From assembly GCF_000499845.2 (NCBI RefSeq), contig NC_023750.2:15541503-15605502 (forward strand): a stretch of DNA of 64,000 nucleotides, read 5' to 3'. A program made the position numbers and the translations under genes. The stretch comes from Phaseolus vulgaris. Lineage: Eukaryota > Streptophyta > Magnoliopsida > Fabales > Fabaceae. Below the pieces are notes generated by a model, which searched no databases, was not told the DNA's origin, and saw only the letters and a list, made by a program, of their open reading frames with translations. Shown here one piece after another: positions 19,250 to 30,440 of the stretch (position 1 is its first letter; every line of letters starts with the position of its first letter).

Positions 19250-21572
19250 ATGGATTCCTCATCTCCTTCCTCTAAAAGGATGAAAACCTGTGGAATAAAG
19301 AGGGGTGGGGGCTTAAAAGAATGGTTCTCAGGAGAGGATGAGAAGATTGAGAAGTATCTTCATGAGACTAGTAGAAAAGTTGTCAATAATCCAAAGCTTA
19401 TCTCTTTCAATTGGTTAAAGGAGCAAAAGCTTACTGAAGTGAGGGTTCTTCTCAAAGAACAATTGTTGAAAAGGTTCTTGGAGATGTTAGGAAACATCTA
19501 TCCTGACCTTGTGAGAGTTTTCTACACCAACCTCCAATTTGTTGGTAACAATCTTGTCTCACACATAAAAGGAGTAGATATGGAAATCACTCATGAGGTT
19601 TGGTCTGCGGTTACTGGCTTGAAGTATGCAGGTTTAAGGATTAAAAAAGGTAACATTGGAGTTGTTGAAGAGTTTAATAAAATTTAGTTCTATAGGAACT
19701 GCCTAAAGAATCCTCAATTAAAAGTAAGAAACTTTTCTGTGGGAGGATTGAAGCTGAATGAAAGACTCATTGCCTTCATAGTGACTTGGATGTTAACACC
19801 AAGGGGGAGTAACCATTTTGTGCTAACCAAAGAGGATCTTGTCTTCATCTATTGCATCATGAACAAGATCAAAATCAATTGGATTCACATCATCAAGGAG
19901 CATATGCAAAAGTCCACGAGGTTAAGTGACTATCACTATCCCTATGCTATTTTGATCTATAAGTTTTTGCATTATTTTGAAGTGGATCTTGATGAAGAGC
20001 AAACTGAAGTGGTGAGGTGAACAATGGTTCACTTAGCAAGATGGGTTTCACCAAAATTGGTAGAAGATGGGTAAGCAAGGATGGAGATCAAGCTGACTCC
20101 TCAAGTGGCGTTCAAGTTGAAAATGAGGATGAAGAGCAAGTTGCTGCTATTGATGAAGATGCTGGTGCTGATGCTCATACTGCTGGTACCTTTGATGCTG
20201 GACCAAATGCAAGAAACATGGGAGAACACATCACATCAATGTCACCTTTTGAAAGGTTAATGGTAAGTAGAATGGATAGCTTTGATGATGAACAAAAGAT
20301 GTTGAACCAAGTGGTGTTCAAGCTTTGAAGAATCCAAACCCTTTGAAGGATGTTGAAGCCTTGGCTGCGCTTGGTGTTGCTGTGCTGGTTTAGTATAGTT
20401 CTGGGGTAGTTTGAGTATTGTAATCCACCCCTTGATCAAATCTAAAGCATAAGCATCTCAATCTTTGTGAAAGTAAAATGTTTTCAAACTAAGTTAAAAC
20501 AACTGATTGTTTTGTCGAAACAACCGATTGTTTATACTTAGATGTTTTGAGAAAAAGATTGAAAACTGTTTTTAAATTGGTTGAACTGTTAAGAACCAAA
20601 ACAACCGATTGATTCGAAGAAACAACCGATTGTTTGTTTTGGGACCATAACAGAAAAACTGTTTTATCTTTGACTGAGCATTAAATGATTTAACTGCTTA
20701 TGCTCCAGTCATTAAATGCTTTGACCAATCTTTTAATGCAATTTAAGAGTTTGTTAAGATTTGATAACAAACTACATCTTTGAATAAATTCAGAAAAACA
20801 GATTTGACAATTAATCTTTGACAAGTTTTTGCTAAGAGTTTTTGAGTTTTTCAAAGAGCTGAGATTGCTGAAAGTTTGTGATTGATCAAAGTTGTGGAAT
20901 AGGATTCTGCTTGTATTGATTTCAGATTATCTTCTGTAACAAGTTTAATCCTTGTACTCTGTGAAATAAGTTTCGTTTCTGTGTTTGTTGAGATTGGTTG
21001 TGTGTTCTTGAGGGGATCAAGATCAACAATCTTGGTGTTGGTGTGTTGGCCAAGAAGAGTGTGTCTTGAGGTGTTCAAGGTCATTTTCTTGGTTGTTGTG
21101 TAAGTGATCAAGTTGTGATTGCTTAGTGGATTTCCTCAGGGTTTCTGAGAAGACTGGATGTAGCTCTGGATTTGGAGTGAACCAGTATAAACATCTGTGT
21201 GCAATCTCTCTATCCTTAACTCTTTAATTTCAGCTTTGTTTGTTGTTTGCTGGTATAAACAACCGATTGTTTATGTGAAACAACCGATTGTTTTTCTGGT
21301 TCTGCTGTTTTGTTTGCTGTTTTTTCGGTAAACTGAATTTCTTATCAATTGTTTCTTGAGATAAATTCATTCTTGTTTTAAAATTTTGCGAAAATCTTCT
21401 TTAAACAATTCACCCCCCTCTAGTTTAAAGCCATCCATTCTAACAAAAGAGTCTTAACGAGCTTTGTGCAACAAGGTTCCACACCATGGATGCAAGATTT
21501 CAGAATCTTGATGACTAGATTGAAGCTGTCCAAAATCAGCTTTTTGAGCTACAATATGGCAAGGATAATTGA
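19250..21572 (+). pseudogene. Copia 3' ORF ('putative plant transposon protein' type), broken by a solo LTR
   Basis: From MDSSSPSSKRMK the product contains KYLHETSRKVVNNPKLISFNWLKEQ, an ITHEVWSAVTGLKYAG block, and MLTPRGSNHFVLTKEDLVFIY. It resembles the putative plant transposon protein family found in plant retrotransposon 3' ORFs. Lesions: TAG at 19685-19687 (Gln position), TGA with a frame change near 20014, and a solo LTR at 20300-21445. Beyond the LTR the frame resumes as SLNELCATRFHTMDARFQNLDD, a TAG, then IEAVQNQLFELQYGKDN and a stop at 21572. The acidic region 20120-20230 (ENEDEEQVAAIDEDAGAD) precedes the insertion. The function is unknown. Confidence 0.7.
20300..21445 (+). repeat. 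Solo copia LTR
   Basis: 1146 bp, TGTTGAAC...TCTAACA, flanked by AAAGA on both sides (20295-20299, 21446-21450). Removing the LTR and one AAAGA restores the reading frame of the 3' ORF across the junction. There is no second LTR or internal region, so it arose by LTR-LTR recombination. It contains at least six AACAACCGATTGTT-type words. Confidence 0.9.
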
Positions 21573-22060
21573 AGTCTTTTAATGGTTAAAGTCTTTTAAT
21601 TTGCTATGTTTAAGCTGAACAATCTGCTATACTTTTTTATGGTTTAAATTTATGAACAATCTGCTATATTGTTTTATGGTTTAAATTGATGAACAATTCT
21701 GTTTTTTTATCCCTCCTATTATTCTTTTTGAGAAGACAAATAGAGGGAGAATTATTCTGGTTTGGTTTAGTTTGCATGTTGTTTGTATGCTAGTTTATAA
21801 CTATTTTAATTGCTGTTAATTGCTGTTTTAAAGTTGTGCAGACACTCTGATTGTGCATCTTACTCATACTGGTTTTTCATATTGATTTTGCTGATTTTCC
21901 TTGTGAAAAATCACATAGTGAAAACTGGTTTGGTAGTGCAAGGGGATCTGGATATGATTTCTCTTTGGTACATGCACATTTGTGTTTTGCAGGCATTGTC
22001 AAATTCAAACAGAAAATCCTAAGCAAACAAGGGATTTGTCTTCATCAAATAAGGGGAGAT
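21573..22060 (+). other. Copia 3'UTR with polypurine tract
   Basis: Non-coding. The last bases, AAATAAGGGGAGAT at 22047-22060, are a PPT abutting the 3' LTR. Confidence 0.7.
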
Positions 22061-23129
22061 TATTGAACTTAAAGCTTTGATGTCTCTAAATCCATGAAGA
22101 TTGTTTGAAGGCTGAGTTGCTGCTTGTGGGCATGGGTTTTGGGTAGATTAGAATTTGTCAATCCATTATTAGCTTAATCAAAAAATGGATCAATCAAGTT
22201 CTTTCAAAAGAAAAGTTTTTTTCAAAGTAGTGAAAAAAACTTGTTGATTTATCGTTTCAATCGGTTGTTTACACGCAGTGGCTTTGAAAAGAATTTGAAA
22301 AAGCTGAAATTGGCTGACCTAATAGTCAAGGCCAATTCAATTGGTTGAATCAAATTTTCAATCGATTGTTTTTTGAAAATCTTAACAAAATATGTTAAGT
22401 CTAGTAAATATGTTTTCCATGATTCTAACCTATTTTGGCCCTTGATTAAAAGTCTTAAATGACTATTTTTGAGACTATATAACTGATGTTTACATCTCTG
22501 AAGAAGAAGAGATCAAATTACCAAAAAGATTTAAAGTATTTCAAGATTGCAAGATTGCTTAAGGCTTTGCTTTAGTTAAGAGTGGAATAGGAAACTGCTG
22601 CAATCCTTCTGTATCAGGTGTAATCTTTCCTGCTCTTACTTGTATTCGTTTCATATTTGTAAAACTTGTAAGGTACTAGAGTCTACAGTCAGAGAGTGTT
22701 ATGACTTGTAGTGAATTCTGTATCAAAGAGGGTGAGTGTTCTTGAAGGGCTCAAGATCACCTCTTCGGTGTTTGTGGTTTGTAATCTAGGTTTCATTACA
22801 TATTGGAATACCAGTGGTTTCTGGGGACTGGATGTAACTCTTGGTGTAAGAGTGAACAAGTATAACTTTTGTTGTATGATTCTCTCTTTTCCTAATCTCT
22901 ATTACATCTGTTTTAAAGTTGTTTTTATAAACTACTGATAAAAACAACCGGTTGAATCGCAAAAACAATTGGTTGATTTTATGGAAATCAAGTAAAACAG
23001 TTTAGTAACTTGAGCATTTTCATTACTTTGGCTTTGATTCTTCATTGACTTTTTCCACACCTTCAAAGTTTGCGAAAAACATTTAAAAACAATTCACCCC
23101 CCTCTTGTTTTAAGCCTTCAATTCTAACA
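22061..23129 (+). repeat. 3' LTR of the old copia element
   Basis: 1069 bp matching 1170-2247 with many substitutions and small indels, same ends TATTGAAC...TCTAACA, followed by GAATA. Confidence 0.82.
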
Positions 23130-24061
23130 GAATATAGACATTCTAAAATACTTATGTGCCTTCTAATTTTCATTGTATAGATGGTTGAAGTTAGTGTAAA
23201 ATTAAAGTGTGCAATAATGCATAATAATGCACATCATAAAATTTATATATAAGATATGATTCTAACATACCATACATTTAATTATAATCGAGATAGACAC
23301 TTTCCTTGATCCATGAGAGTCCCTATGTGAGTAGTTTCTTCAATCACATTTTCTCAATTTATCTCTTGAAATTCTTTACTTTGTCACACATTTTCTAACA
23401 GTGAGACAACCTTGTAATTTCCATCTGATTAGATTTTCACCAGGTATCATAAGATAGGCAAATTCTCCCCCCACCACCATACCTTATCCATTTTTCTCAA
23501 TATTAATTGTGAAAAGTCAATTTTAACCTTTTAAATTTTTTTAAATAATCCTAAATGAAGCATAACCTCACAATTTTAAATAATCTCAATTGCACCCATG
23601 CACCCCACACCTCTATTCCAGCTGAAACACTTTCATTTTTCTCTAACCGCAACGTTTGAGAGAGTTGTTCTATCATTTGAGTGTGTGTGAGAGGGTTGAC
23701 GAGAAGTTTCGTTGTACATATTCAACGTTCCCTAAAACGAAGATAATTTTTTGTTTTTAGTTTTGTACTCCATTTTTGCATCTTGCTGATTTTTTTTTCT
23801 CTGGATTTTATAGCTTTCGAAAGAATGACTAAACATTTAGAAAAAAAAATGTTGTTTTGACTTAAACTAATAATAAAAGCATAATTTTTTAGATATCTTT
23901 ATGTTTTATTTAATTTAATTTCATCATTATTCAAAGAAATTTAATCATTATTAACTTATATTTTTATGTCACAAATTAACTCAAATAACTTAATACTGTT
24001 ATTTACCTTTTCTTAGATATAAAAGTAAACAACATCAAACAATTTTTTAAAAATAAGAAAG
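23130..24061. other. AT-rich host intergenic DNA
   Basis: No open frame or element ends recognised. It separates the old copia from Tat-2. The last five bases (GAAAG) are the Tat-2 target duplication. Confidence 0.6.
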
Positions 24062-25009
24062 TGATCCTGCCGGTTGACTAGAACGCAAGAGTCTTGCCAC
24101 GTCAAATGTATCTTTCCCTGGATCGGCTTTGCACCACGTTAGCTTCCGTCCTTCGCACCTCGATTCACCTCAAGAACCTGCAAAAGACAGAGTGGCGCCG
24201 CTGCGGCCGATCGCGCTTCGACGCTCAAGTCAGTGACGGAACCACCAAAACTCTAAGAGAGACAAGCTAGAAACTCAAGGAACCGTGCAAAAACTCTCTC
24301 AGCGTACTCAAGTATTCTCAAAGCGTAAAGAAGTGTTCTAAACGCGCGTACCTCAGAATCTGTTAAAAGTTCCTTATATACCTGTGCATTTTCTCTCTCC
24401 TGACGGTTACACCTCTGGACACATGGCTCACATCCAGCTGTACACGTGTCACCATCTGGAACGTCTTCTGCTTGAGCGCCACTTCTACTCTTCAGGCTGT
24501 TTGACTAAGTTACTCAGGTGAGGAGCAACTCGGTGCGTAGCTGCCTTGGAGCACGATCTCTTCTAATGGCGAGCACGGGTGCCACCATGCACACCTTCTC
24601 TGTGGTCTCGCCTGCCGCTATCACGATCTGCATTACTTGCTCATCGTGCATGTTCTGGTAAACTTGTTCCCTAGCCTCAACCTCTGGCTAGGGAATGATC
24701 ATCTGATAACTTCATCCTTCATGCTCGTGCCCTTTGAAGGTCTTGAACAAGCTTTCCTGATCTTTCGGCGATGTCCCCCTCTCGGCGATCTCTGATCACT
24801 TGGTCACCTAAGCTCACATACGGCGACTACAACACAAGCCTGATGACCGCCGGTTTAGATATGCTAGAGATCGGAGCACGCCAACTTAACGATTGGCGAC
24901 TACACGAACTTCCCGATGTCCTTCCCTTCCGTCAACCAGGTGTTCCGTTCAACACGCCTATATTACCACTTGCTGCCACGTCATCACTCCCGACTACCTG
25001 GTCAGTACA
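24062..25009 (-). repeat. 3' LTR of Tat-2
   Basis: 948 bp, TGATCCTGCCGG...CAGTACA, longer than the 792-bp LTR of Tat-1 but sharing its middle and ends. Minus-strand TATA (TATATAAGG) near 24372-24380. Confidence 0.92.
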
Positions 25010-25024
25010 CAAGCCCCCCAGTCT
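25010..25024 (-). other. Polypurine tract of Tat-2
   Basis: Minus-strand TGGGGGGCTTG run adjacent to the LTR, same as in Tat-1. Confidence 0.8.
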
Positions 25025-25620
25025 TAAGCGGAGACTTGTCCAGCGAAAAGACTAAGAGGTCACATCACCGTCGATCTACGTGGCGCTGGCACGGAATTCC
25101 AAACGTTCGTACCCTCTGCCTTTCTGACGCTCCACCAAACCCCTTTTTCCAATTGCTCGACACGTGGCTTCATCAACGGTCATATTCAGCTGTTGTTTGC
25201 GCTTCCGAAAACGTTCGAAAAACCCCTAAAACCCCTTGCACTTCCTACTTTTCCATCATCTTTCTGCATTCTCAAAAGTTCTAAGTATTTTCTCTGCATC
25301 CCACGACGCTGCTCAACTCCCTCAATCTCCAACTTTCTTCAACACTCATTCGATCACCAAAAGGTAACTCTTTTACGCCCTCTGTTGATACTTGTTGCAT
25401 TTTGACCGATTCGCATCATCCATTATCTGCCTGGTGCATACGTTGTGGGCTGTTTTTTTTTTTTTTTTCCTTTTCTCCCCTATCGTAACTTAGGGCTTCG
25501 TCTTCCATCACGTTCATCCCAACGAACTCTTGTTCGTTCGTTCTTCTTTCTTCGTCCTCAATCGAGTCACTCTTTGTAACCTTTGTTCATCCCTTTCCTT
25601 TTTCCTTTGCAGTTCCTGCG

Positions 25621-28213
25621 ATGGCTCACGCGAAATCCACCGCGAACCCTCCTCCTTCATCGCGAAACCCTCCACCCCAAGCGCGTAGGGTTGCTCCTGG
25701 GGCAAATCCTCCACCAGCGCGCAATCCACCACGAGCCTCTGATGCTCCTTCTCACCAGGATGAGAGGCCTGCTCCTTCTCACGCCAATCCTACTCCAGCA
25801 ACCCCACCAGTCGCCGGAGGAGCCTCCATTCCTACACAAGACTATAAGAAACTCTACCCGTGGGCCACCCCAACTTTGCTGAAGGAGACCTCTTCAGTAA
25901 ACTCTGCGTTGGCGGTACTACGGTTGAAGAAAGGGGACGAACCCAACCTCTCGTTCCACAAGGAGCACGACGACAAGTTAATGGTGCTGCCTTGCCCTCC
26001 CGACGTGCCAATCTGCGCGGATGACAAGGGGAACAACGACGAGTTGTTCTGCTTCGTTTACACCACTTTATTCAAGAAGGTGAAACTCAGGTTTCCCTTC
26101 ACCCACTTTGAACGAGAGCTACTAACAGAGCTCAACATTGCCGCTGCCTAGCTCCATCCCAACAGCTGGGCATTCGTGAGGGCATTTCAAATCATGTGCG
26201 CGCACTTGGGACTACCGGCCTCGGTAGATGTTTTCCTTTTCTTGTTCGAGGCCAAGAATCCCGGAGACCGCCCCTGGGTGAGCTTAAACGGGATTGCTGG
26301 GAGATCGATCCTCTCAATCTTCCATCAATCCTACAAAGACTGGAAAGGAAAGTTTGTCCAAGTGCGTCAAAACGATCAAGACCCCTCGCTGCTCGATGGC
26401 TTCCCCTTGTATTGGGTAAACAAGGGGAGAAAGGACTCCAAAGAAAATTTCAGAAGGCCAAGAAGTCTTGACAACATGGGTGAGTTGGACAAGGACCTCT
26501 GCCTTTTCTGGAAGAGGGCGGCTGATGCCCACGTTAACTTTCCCACTTCCTCAATAATCACCTTCGAATTCCTCGAGGGTCAACTCGAAGCCCACACCGG
26601 TAAGCCCCACCTCACCATCAAATTTAACACCAACTTGGCATTTTTTCCGTTCTACTTTGGTATTCCGTTAGTAACCTATGTGTTGCTTGTGTTATCCCTG
26701 TACAGACATGCTTGTATTTTCTGCTTCTGTTTTAATTGCTCACCTATTCTTTGCCTTGTGAAGATAACATGCTGGGAAAAGGTAAACTGGCTGAATTGAG
26801 GGCGATCGCCCGATCTCACAAGTTGGCGGCGGGTTCCCAAACCGTGCCCTACTCGGTGGTGGAGATCACCGCCGCTCAAGGCAAAACTCCCCCCAAGGTG
26901 CAACCTCTTCCGGGGTACTACCCGCCCCTGAAAGAAAAAAAAATGTCTTGAGGAGGCCAAAGAGGAAAACTCCTCAAGTGGTACAGGAAGAAGAGGATGA
27001 CGAGGCGACTGAAGACAGCCTCGTCACCAAGAGAACAAGGGTGGCACCCTCTTCACCACCCGCTCTCCCAACACCAACACCGCCTTCTCCTCCAGCTCCA
27101 ACACTGCCCTCTCCTCCAGTTCCAACACCGCCAGTCCAAGCAACACCCTTGGCTGTCGCGCCCCCTGTGGTTGAAGGCAGCGAGCCTAATTTCATAGAGA
27201 ACCCTCCAAGCGCCTCCACGCCGTTCGTATCTGCTGGAGAGGGTCCTCCTTCAACCACCTCTATTGCTGGGGCCGCACCAGGTGGAGATGAGGGTGCTCA
27301 CAACTCTCCAATACTCATAACCGAGTCTCCCACTTCACCACCACGCCAAGAAGCCCCCCTTGCTCTACAGACTCAAGAGGGTGGTTGTGAAAGTCAGCAC
27401 CAAGCTCCTCCAGCACCTTCACCGACAACAACCTCAAGCCGCCCCTCTTCTGTCGACGAGGCCTTGAGGCCCTTCACGGCCAAGCTGAAAATGATGGCGG
27501 AGGATCTCCCCTTAATTGTATCAAAAGCTGTGGAGGAGTCCAACAAGAGGCTTCGAGATGAGAACTCAGCGCTCCAGGAGGCGAACCGCCTGATAAGGAT
27601 TGAGGCGGAAAAACTGTCTTGCAACCTGATGGTGGCAGAAATTGATCATTCAAGGCTGGAGGACGCCATGAGCGCTGAGCTGAGGGGCGCGCGGAAGGAG
27701 GCCTTCGATCTGCGCCAAAAACTGCACCTCCTAGCTCAAGAGAAAATTGAGCTGGAGAGTAAGCTGGTACCCTACAGGCTTAAGGTGGCCAACTTGGAGG
27801 CATCAATGAAAGTAGATGCGGCCAAGGTGGAGAACCTTGAAAAGAGGTCAGTAGATCGGGAGGTGCTACTCGGAAAATTTGAGAAGGAGAGGGACAACAC
27901 CAAGGCTGAGCTCGGCAAAGCTCAAGAGGAAAACATGAGGATTGCTGCGGAGCTGGCCCAGGCTCAAGAGGAAAACAAGAAAGCTGCTGAAGAGCTTGCT
28001 CGGGCTCGCGAAGAAACTGAAGGGCTGAAGAGGCAAACTGACGAGCTGAAGAAGCAAGCTCAAGAGCTCGAGCAAAGCTCCGCCCAAGTTCTTTCTGCCG
28101 GGTTTGACGCCGCTTTGGAGCAAGTCTCGTGCCAATATCCCGAGCTCGATGTCTCCATGGTGTCGATCTGCAACGAAGTGGTGGATGGGAAGATCGTGCC
28201 CTCTGAAGATTAA
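25621..28213 (+). pseudogene. Tat-2 antisense two-exon gene, broken
   Basis: Same plan as in Tat-1. The 5'UTR intron is 25364-25612. Coding exon 1 is 25621-26599, the intron 26600-26763 (CACACCG|GTAAGC to TGTGAAG|AT), and exon 2 is 26764-28213. The splice again makes an Asp (CAC ACC G|AT AAC ATG). Lesions: TAG at 26149-26151 in place of the Gln of AAAQLHPNSW, and a frameshift at the A-run near 26934-26943 that displaces the NLS-like RRPKRKTP. The PF04195-like block, Pro-rich stretch, coiled coil and tail (EVVDGKIVP) are otherwise easy to follow. The gene cannot make a full protein. Confidence 0.75.
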
Positions 28214-28880
28214 TTGTCTCCCTCCATCACTTTGCTCTTTGAAAACTTGGTGCTCATTTCTGTTTTGTAAAAACTTTACATGTAATTTTTCTTCTTATGT
28301 ATTTGAACTGACATTGCTTTATGTAACTCCTTCTGCTTTTTGCACCTCGTCTTTCTGTTTACTTCGCATTCTTTAACCTTCATCTGCTTTCTTACCCGCT
28401 GTATGGTTGATCAACTTAACTGGTAGAACTCGCTTAAACAATTTGACTTAGCGATTCTTCAGGCTTATCTGTTCACTGCTTTGAACTCGAGCAAACTGTT
28501 AATCTCATAACAATTTATCAAACTGTTAACTCAAAGTAAAAACTGAGCAACTACCAACTTTCAAACGGTGACATTTAACATAACTTGCAAACTTAAGGCA
28601 ATAAGTCACTTACTAGGCAGCAGGTTTTAACTTAAACTTGTATCACAATACAGTTTACCTGATCTGCCCGAGAAGGCTAGCTTTTACGCTCGTCATCGCC
28701 TGGAATTCTTCTGATCGCCACAGGGTTCTGGCGATGTAGGCTTTCTTTGCCTTCATCGCTTGACTATTGTTCCCTCGTCTGGGGGGTAGAGGCGCCTTTC
28801 GGATCCCTCTCTACTCAGAACAAAGAACTGGATAGCGAGATGTTCTCTTTGAACCTACCTTAGCTACACCCTTTACGCCA
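28214..28880. other. Spacer after the Tat-2 antisense gene
   Basis: Non-coding; similar in kind to 6346-6904. No open frame supported. Confidence 0.5.
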
Positions 28881-29560
28881 TACCTGAACTCGTACAGGAC
28901 GAGAAGGATTTTAACTGCCCTCACACCGCCTACAGGCGTGGAAGTTTTTCTCTGGTCTTACTAAGTCAATGTTGATGTTTCACTTAAAGGGGGAAAAGCG
29001 TTTTCCTTCCCTTCCCGCCGTTTAAGGTCACGAACACCCCTGACTTTTCAGTTCATCTTGCCTGAACTCACTCTGAGGTGAGAAGGACTTTTTCTCGCCT
29101 GAACTCGCTCGACGACGAGAAGGACTTTATCTTGCCTAAACTCACCTGATGGCGAGAAGGACTTTATCTTGCCTGAACTCGCTCAACGGCGAGAAGGACT
29201 TTATCTTGCCTGAACTCGCTCGACGGCGAGAAGGACTTTATCTTGCCTGAACTCGCTCGACGGCGAGAAGGACTTTATCTTGCCTGAACTCGCTCGACGG
29301 CGAGGAGGACTTTATCTGGTGCCTCAACTTGCCCAGGGTGTACATCTCCTCCCCCCTGGATGCACTTAGGACTTTTTCTCTTTCTCGCCTGCACTCGCTC
29401 GACGGCGAGGAGGTCTTTATCTCTCTCGCCTCAAGACGCACGAGAGCGTTGACGTCTTTAATCATCACTGGTGCCTCCGATCGCCGTAAGACGATGAGGA
29501 CTTTAAAACTTTAACTAATGCCGCCAACCGTCAAAGAACGATGGGGGCTTTAAAACTTTT
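28880..29560. repeat. Hairpin tandem array of Tat-2
   Basis: About eight 34-36-bp units between 28880 and 29310 with stems CTCGT/ACGAG, CGCC/GGCG, CTCAC/GTGAG (29067-29071 with 29078-29082) and several CTCGC/GCGAG, each followed by AAGGACTTTATCTTGCCTGA or a close variant. Single copies of the GGTGCCTC...GAGGACTTT units follow at about 29316-29560. Confidence 0.82.
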
Positions 29561-29802
29561 TCTCAAAAAGCATGCAGCGTAACTTTAAACTTGCCTTGAA
29601 TCACGTACGAGTGATAAGGTCTTTTTTCTAAAACTTTCGAAACAACAAGCATGCAATCTTAGAAGCTTTAAACTCTTTAAAAACTCTTCTTTATTGGGTG
29701 GCCTCATCAAAAACCCTCCTTAGGGAAAAAAGAGTGCCCCCTTCAAACTGTTTTAACAGAAAGCTTGCAAATCTCTTCATGTTCGTTTTTACTTACAAAG
29801 CT
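29561..29802 (-). other. Tat-2 pol 3'UTR segment
   Basis: Non-coding, matches 7666-7902 in Tat-1. Confidence 0.5.
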
Positions 29803-30440
29803 TTAACTGTAATATAACTTGAGGTGTGTGGCATTCCAAGTGCGAGGAATCGCCCCTCCTTCCAACGTCTCTAAGCGGTAGGCGCCGTTCCCGAGCACCT
29901 CGGTTATTCTGAACGGTCCTGTCCACTTAGGCGATAACTTGCTTTCCATCTCGTACTGGTGGGCCTTCCTCATCACCAGGTCGCCCTCTCTAAATTGCCT
30001 TGGCATCACCTTCGAGTTGTACCTTCGCTCAATCCTCCTCTTCACTGCCTCAGATTTTACCCTTGCCTCCTCCCTGACCTCATCCAGCAAATCCAGATTT
30101 AACCTTCTTTCTTCGTTCGAGTCTTCCGCCACGAAATTCTGAAATCTCGGCGATCTCTCCTGGATTTCCACCGGAATCATTGCATCACATCCATAGACCA
30201 AGCTGAACGGGGTCTCGTGGGTTCCTGAATGCTCGGTGGTATGGTACGCCCAAACTATGCGGGGTACCTCCTCGGCCCACGATCCCTTAGCTTTTTCCAG
30301 CCTTCTCTTCAAACCCCTCAGCAACACCCGATTAGCGGACTCTACTTGGCCATTTGTCTGAGGGTGCTCGACGGATGCAAACACCTGCTGAATCCCCACC
30401 TCCTCGCATAGCTTTTTCAGTAGGTGACTTGCAAACCGGG
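29803..30440 (-). pseudogene. pol: Tat-2 integrase C-terminal part, cut by deletion
   Basis: Minus-strand reading runs from just after the DNGTQF motif position through GIQQVFASVEHPQTNGQVESANR (with the catalytic Glu) to ATHLKLYYS. At about 30437-30441 it changes without a gap into antisense-gene sequence of Tat-2i. The junction shows 3-4 bp of shared AAAC. The upstream integrase domain and second RNase H are missing. Confidence 0.85.

Larger units (their letters stand above)
1170..23129 (+). mobile_element. Old Ty1/copia-type LTR retrotransposon without pol, host of nested insertions
   Basis: The ends are two related LTRs (1170-2247 and 22061-23129), both starting TATTGAAC and ending TCTAACA. 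Flanking 5-mers are AAATA (1165-1169) and GAATA (23130-23134), a target duplication with one mismatch. Inside are a PBS resembling initiator-Met (2250-2262), a decayed gag in pieces (14551-15110 and about 17740-18390), an extra 3' ORF (19250-21572) and a PPT (22047-22060). No protease, integrase, RT or RNase H remains between gag and the 3' ORF, so the copy is non-autonomous. The LTRs differ at many sites, more than those of any element nested inside, which agrees with this being the oldest layer. Confidence 0.8.

Noticed and set aside
28880..29560. Regular short repeats with palindromes, reminiscent of a CRISPR array
   Set aside because: There are no unique spacers; whole units repeat, lengths vary, and the setting is a plant retrotransposon 3'UTR.
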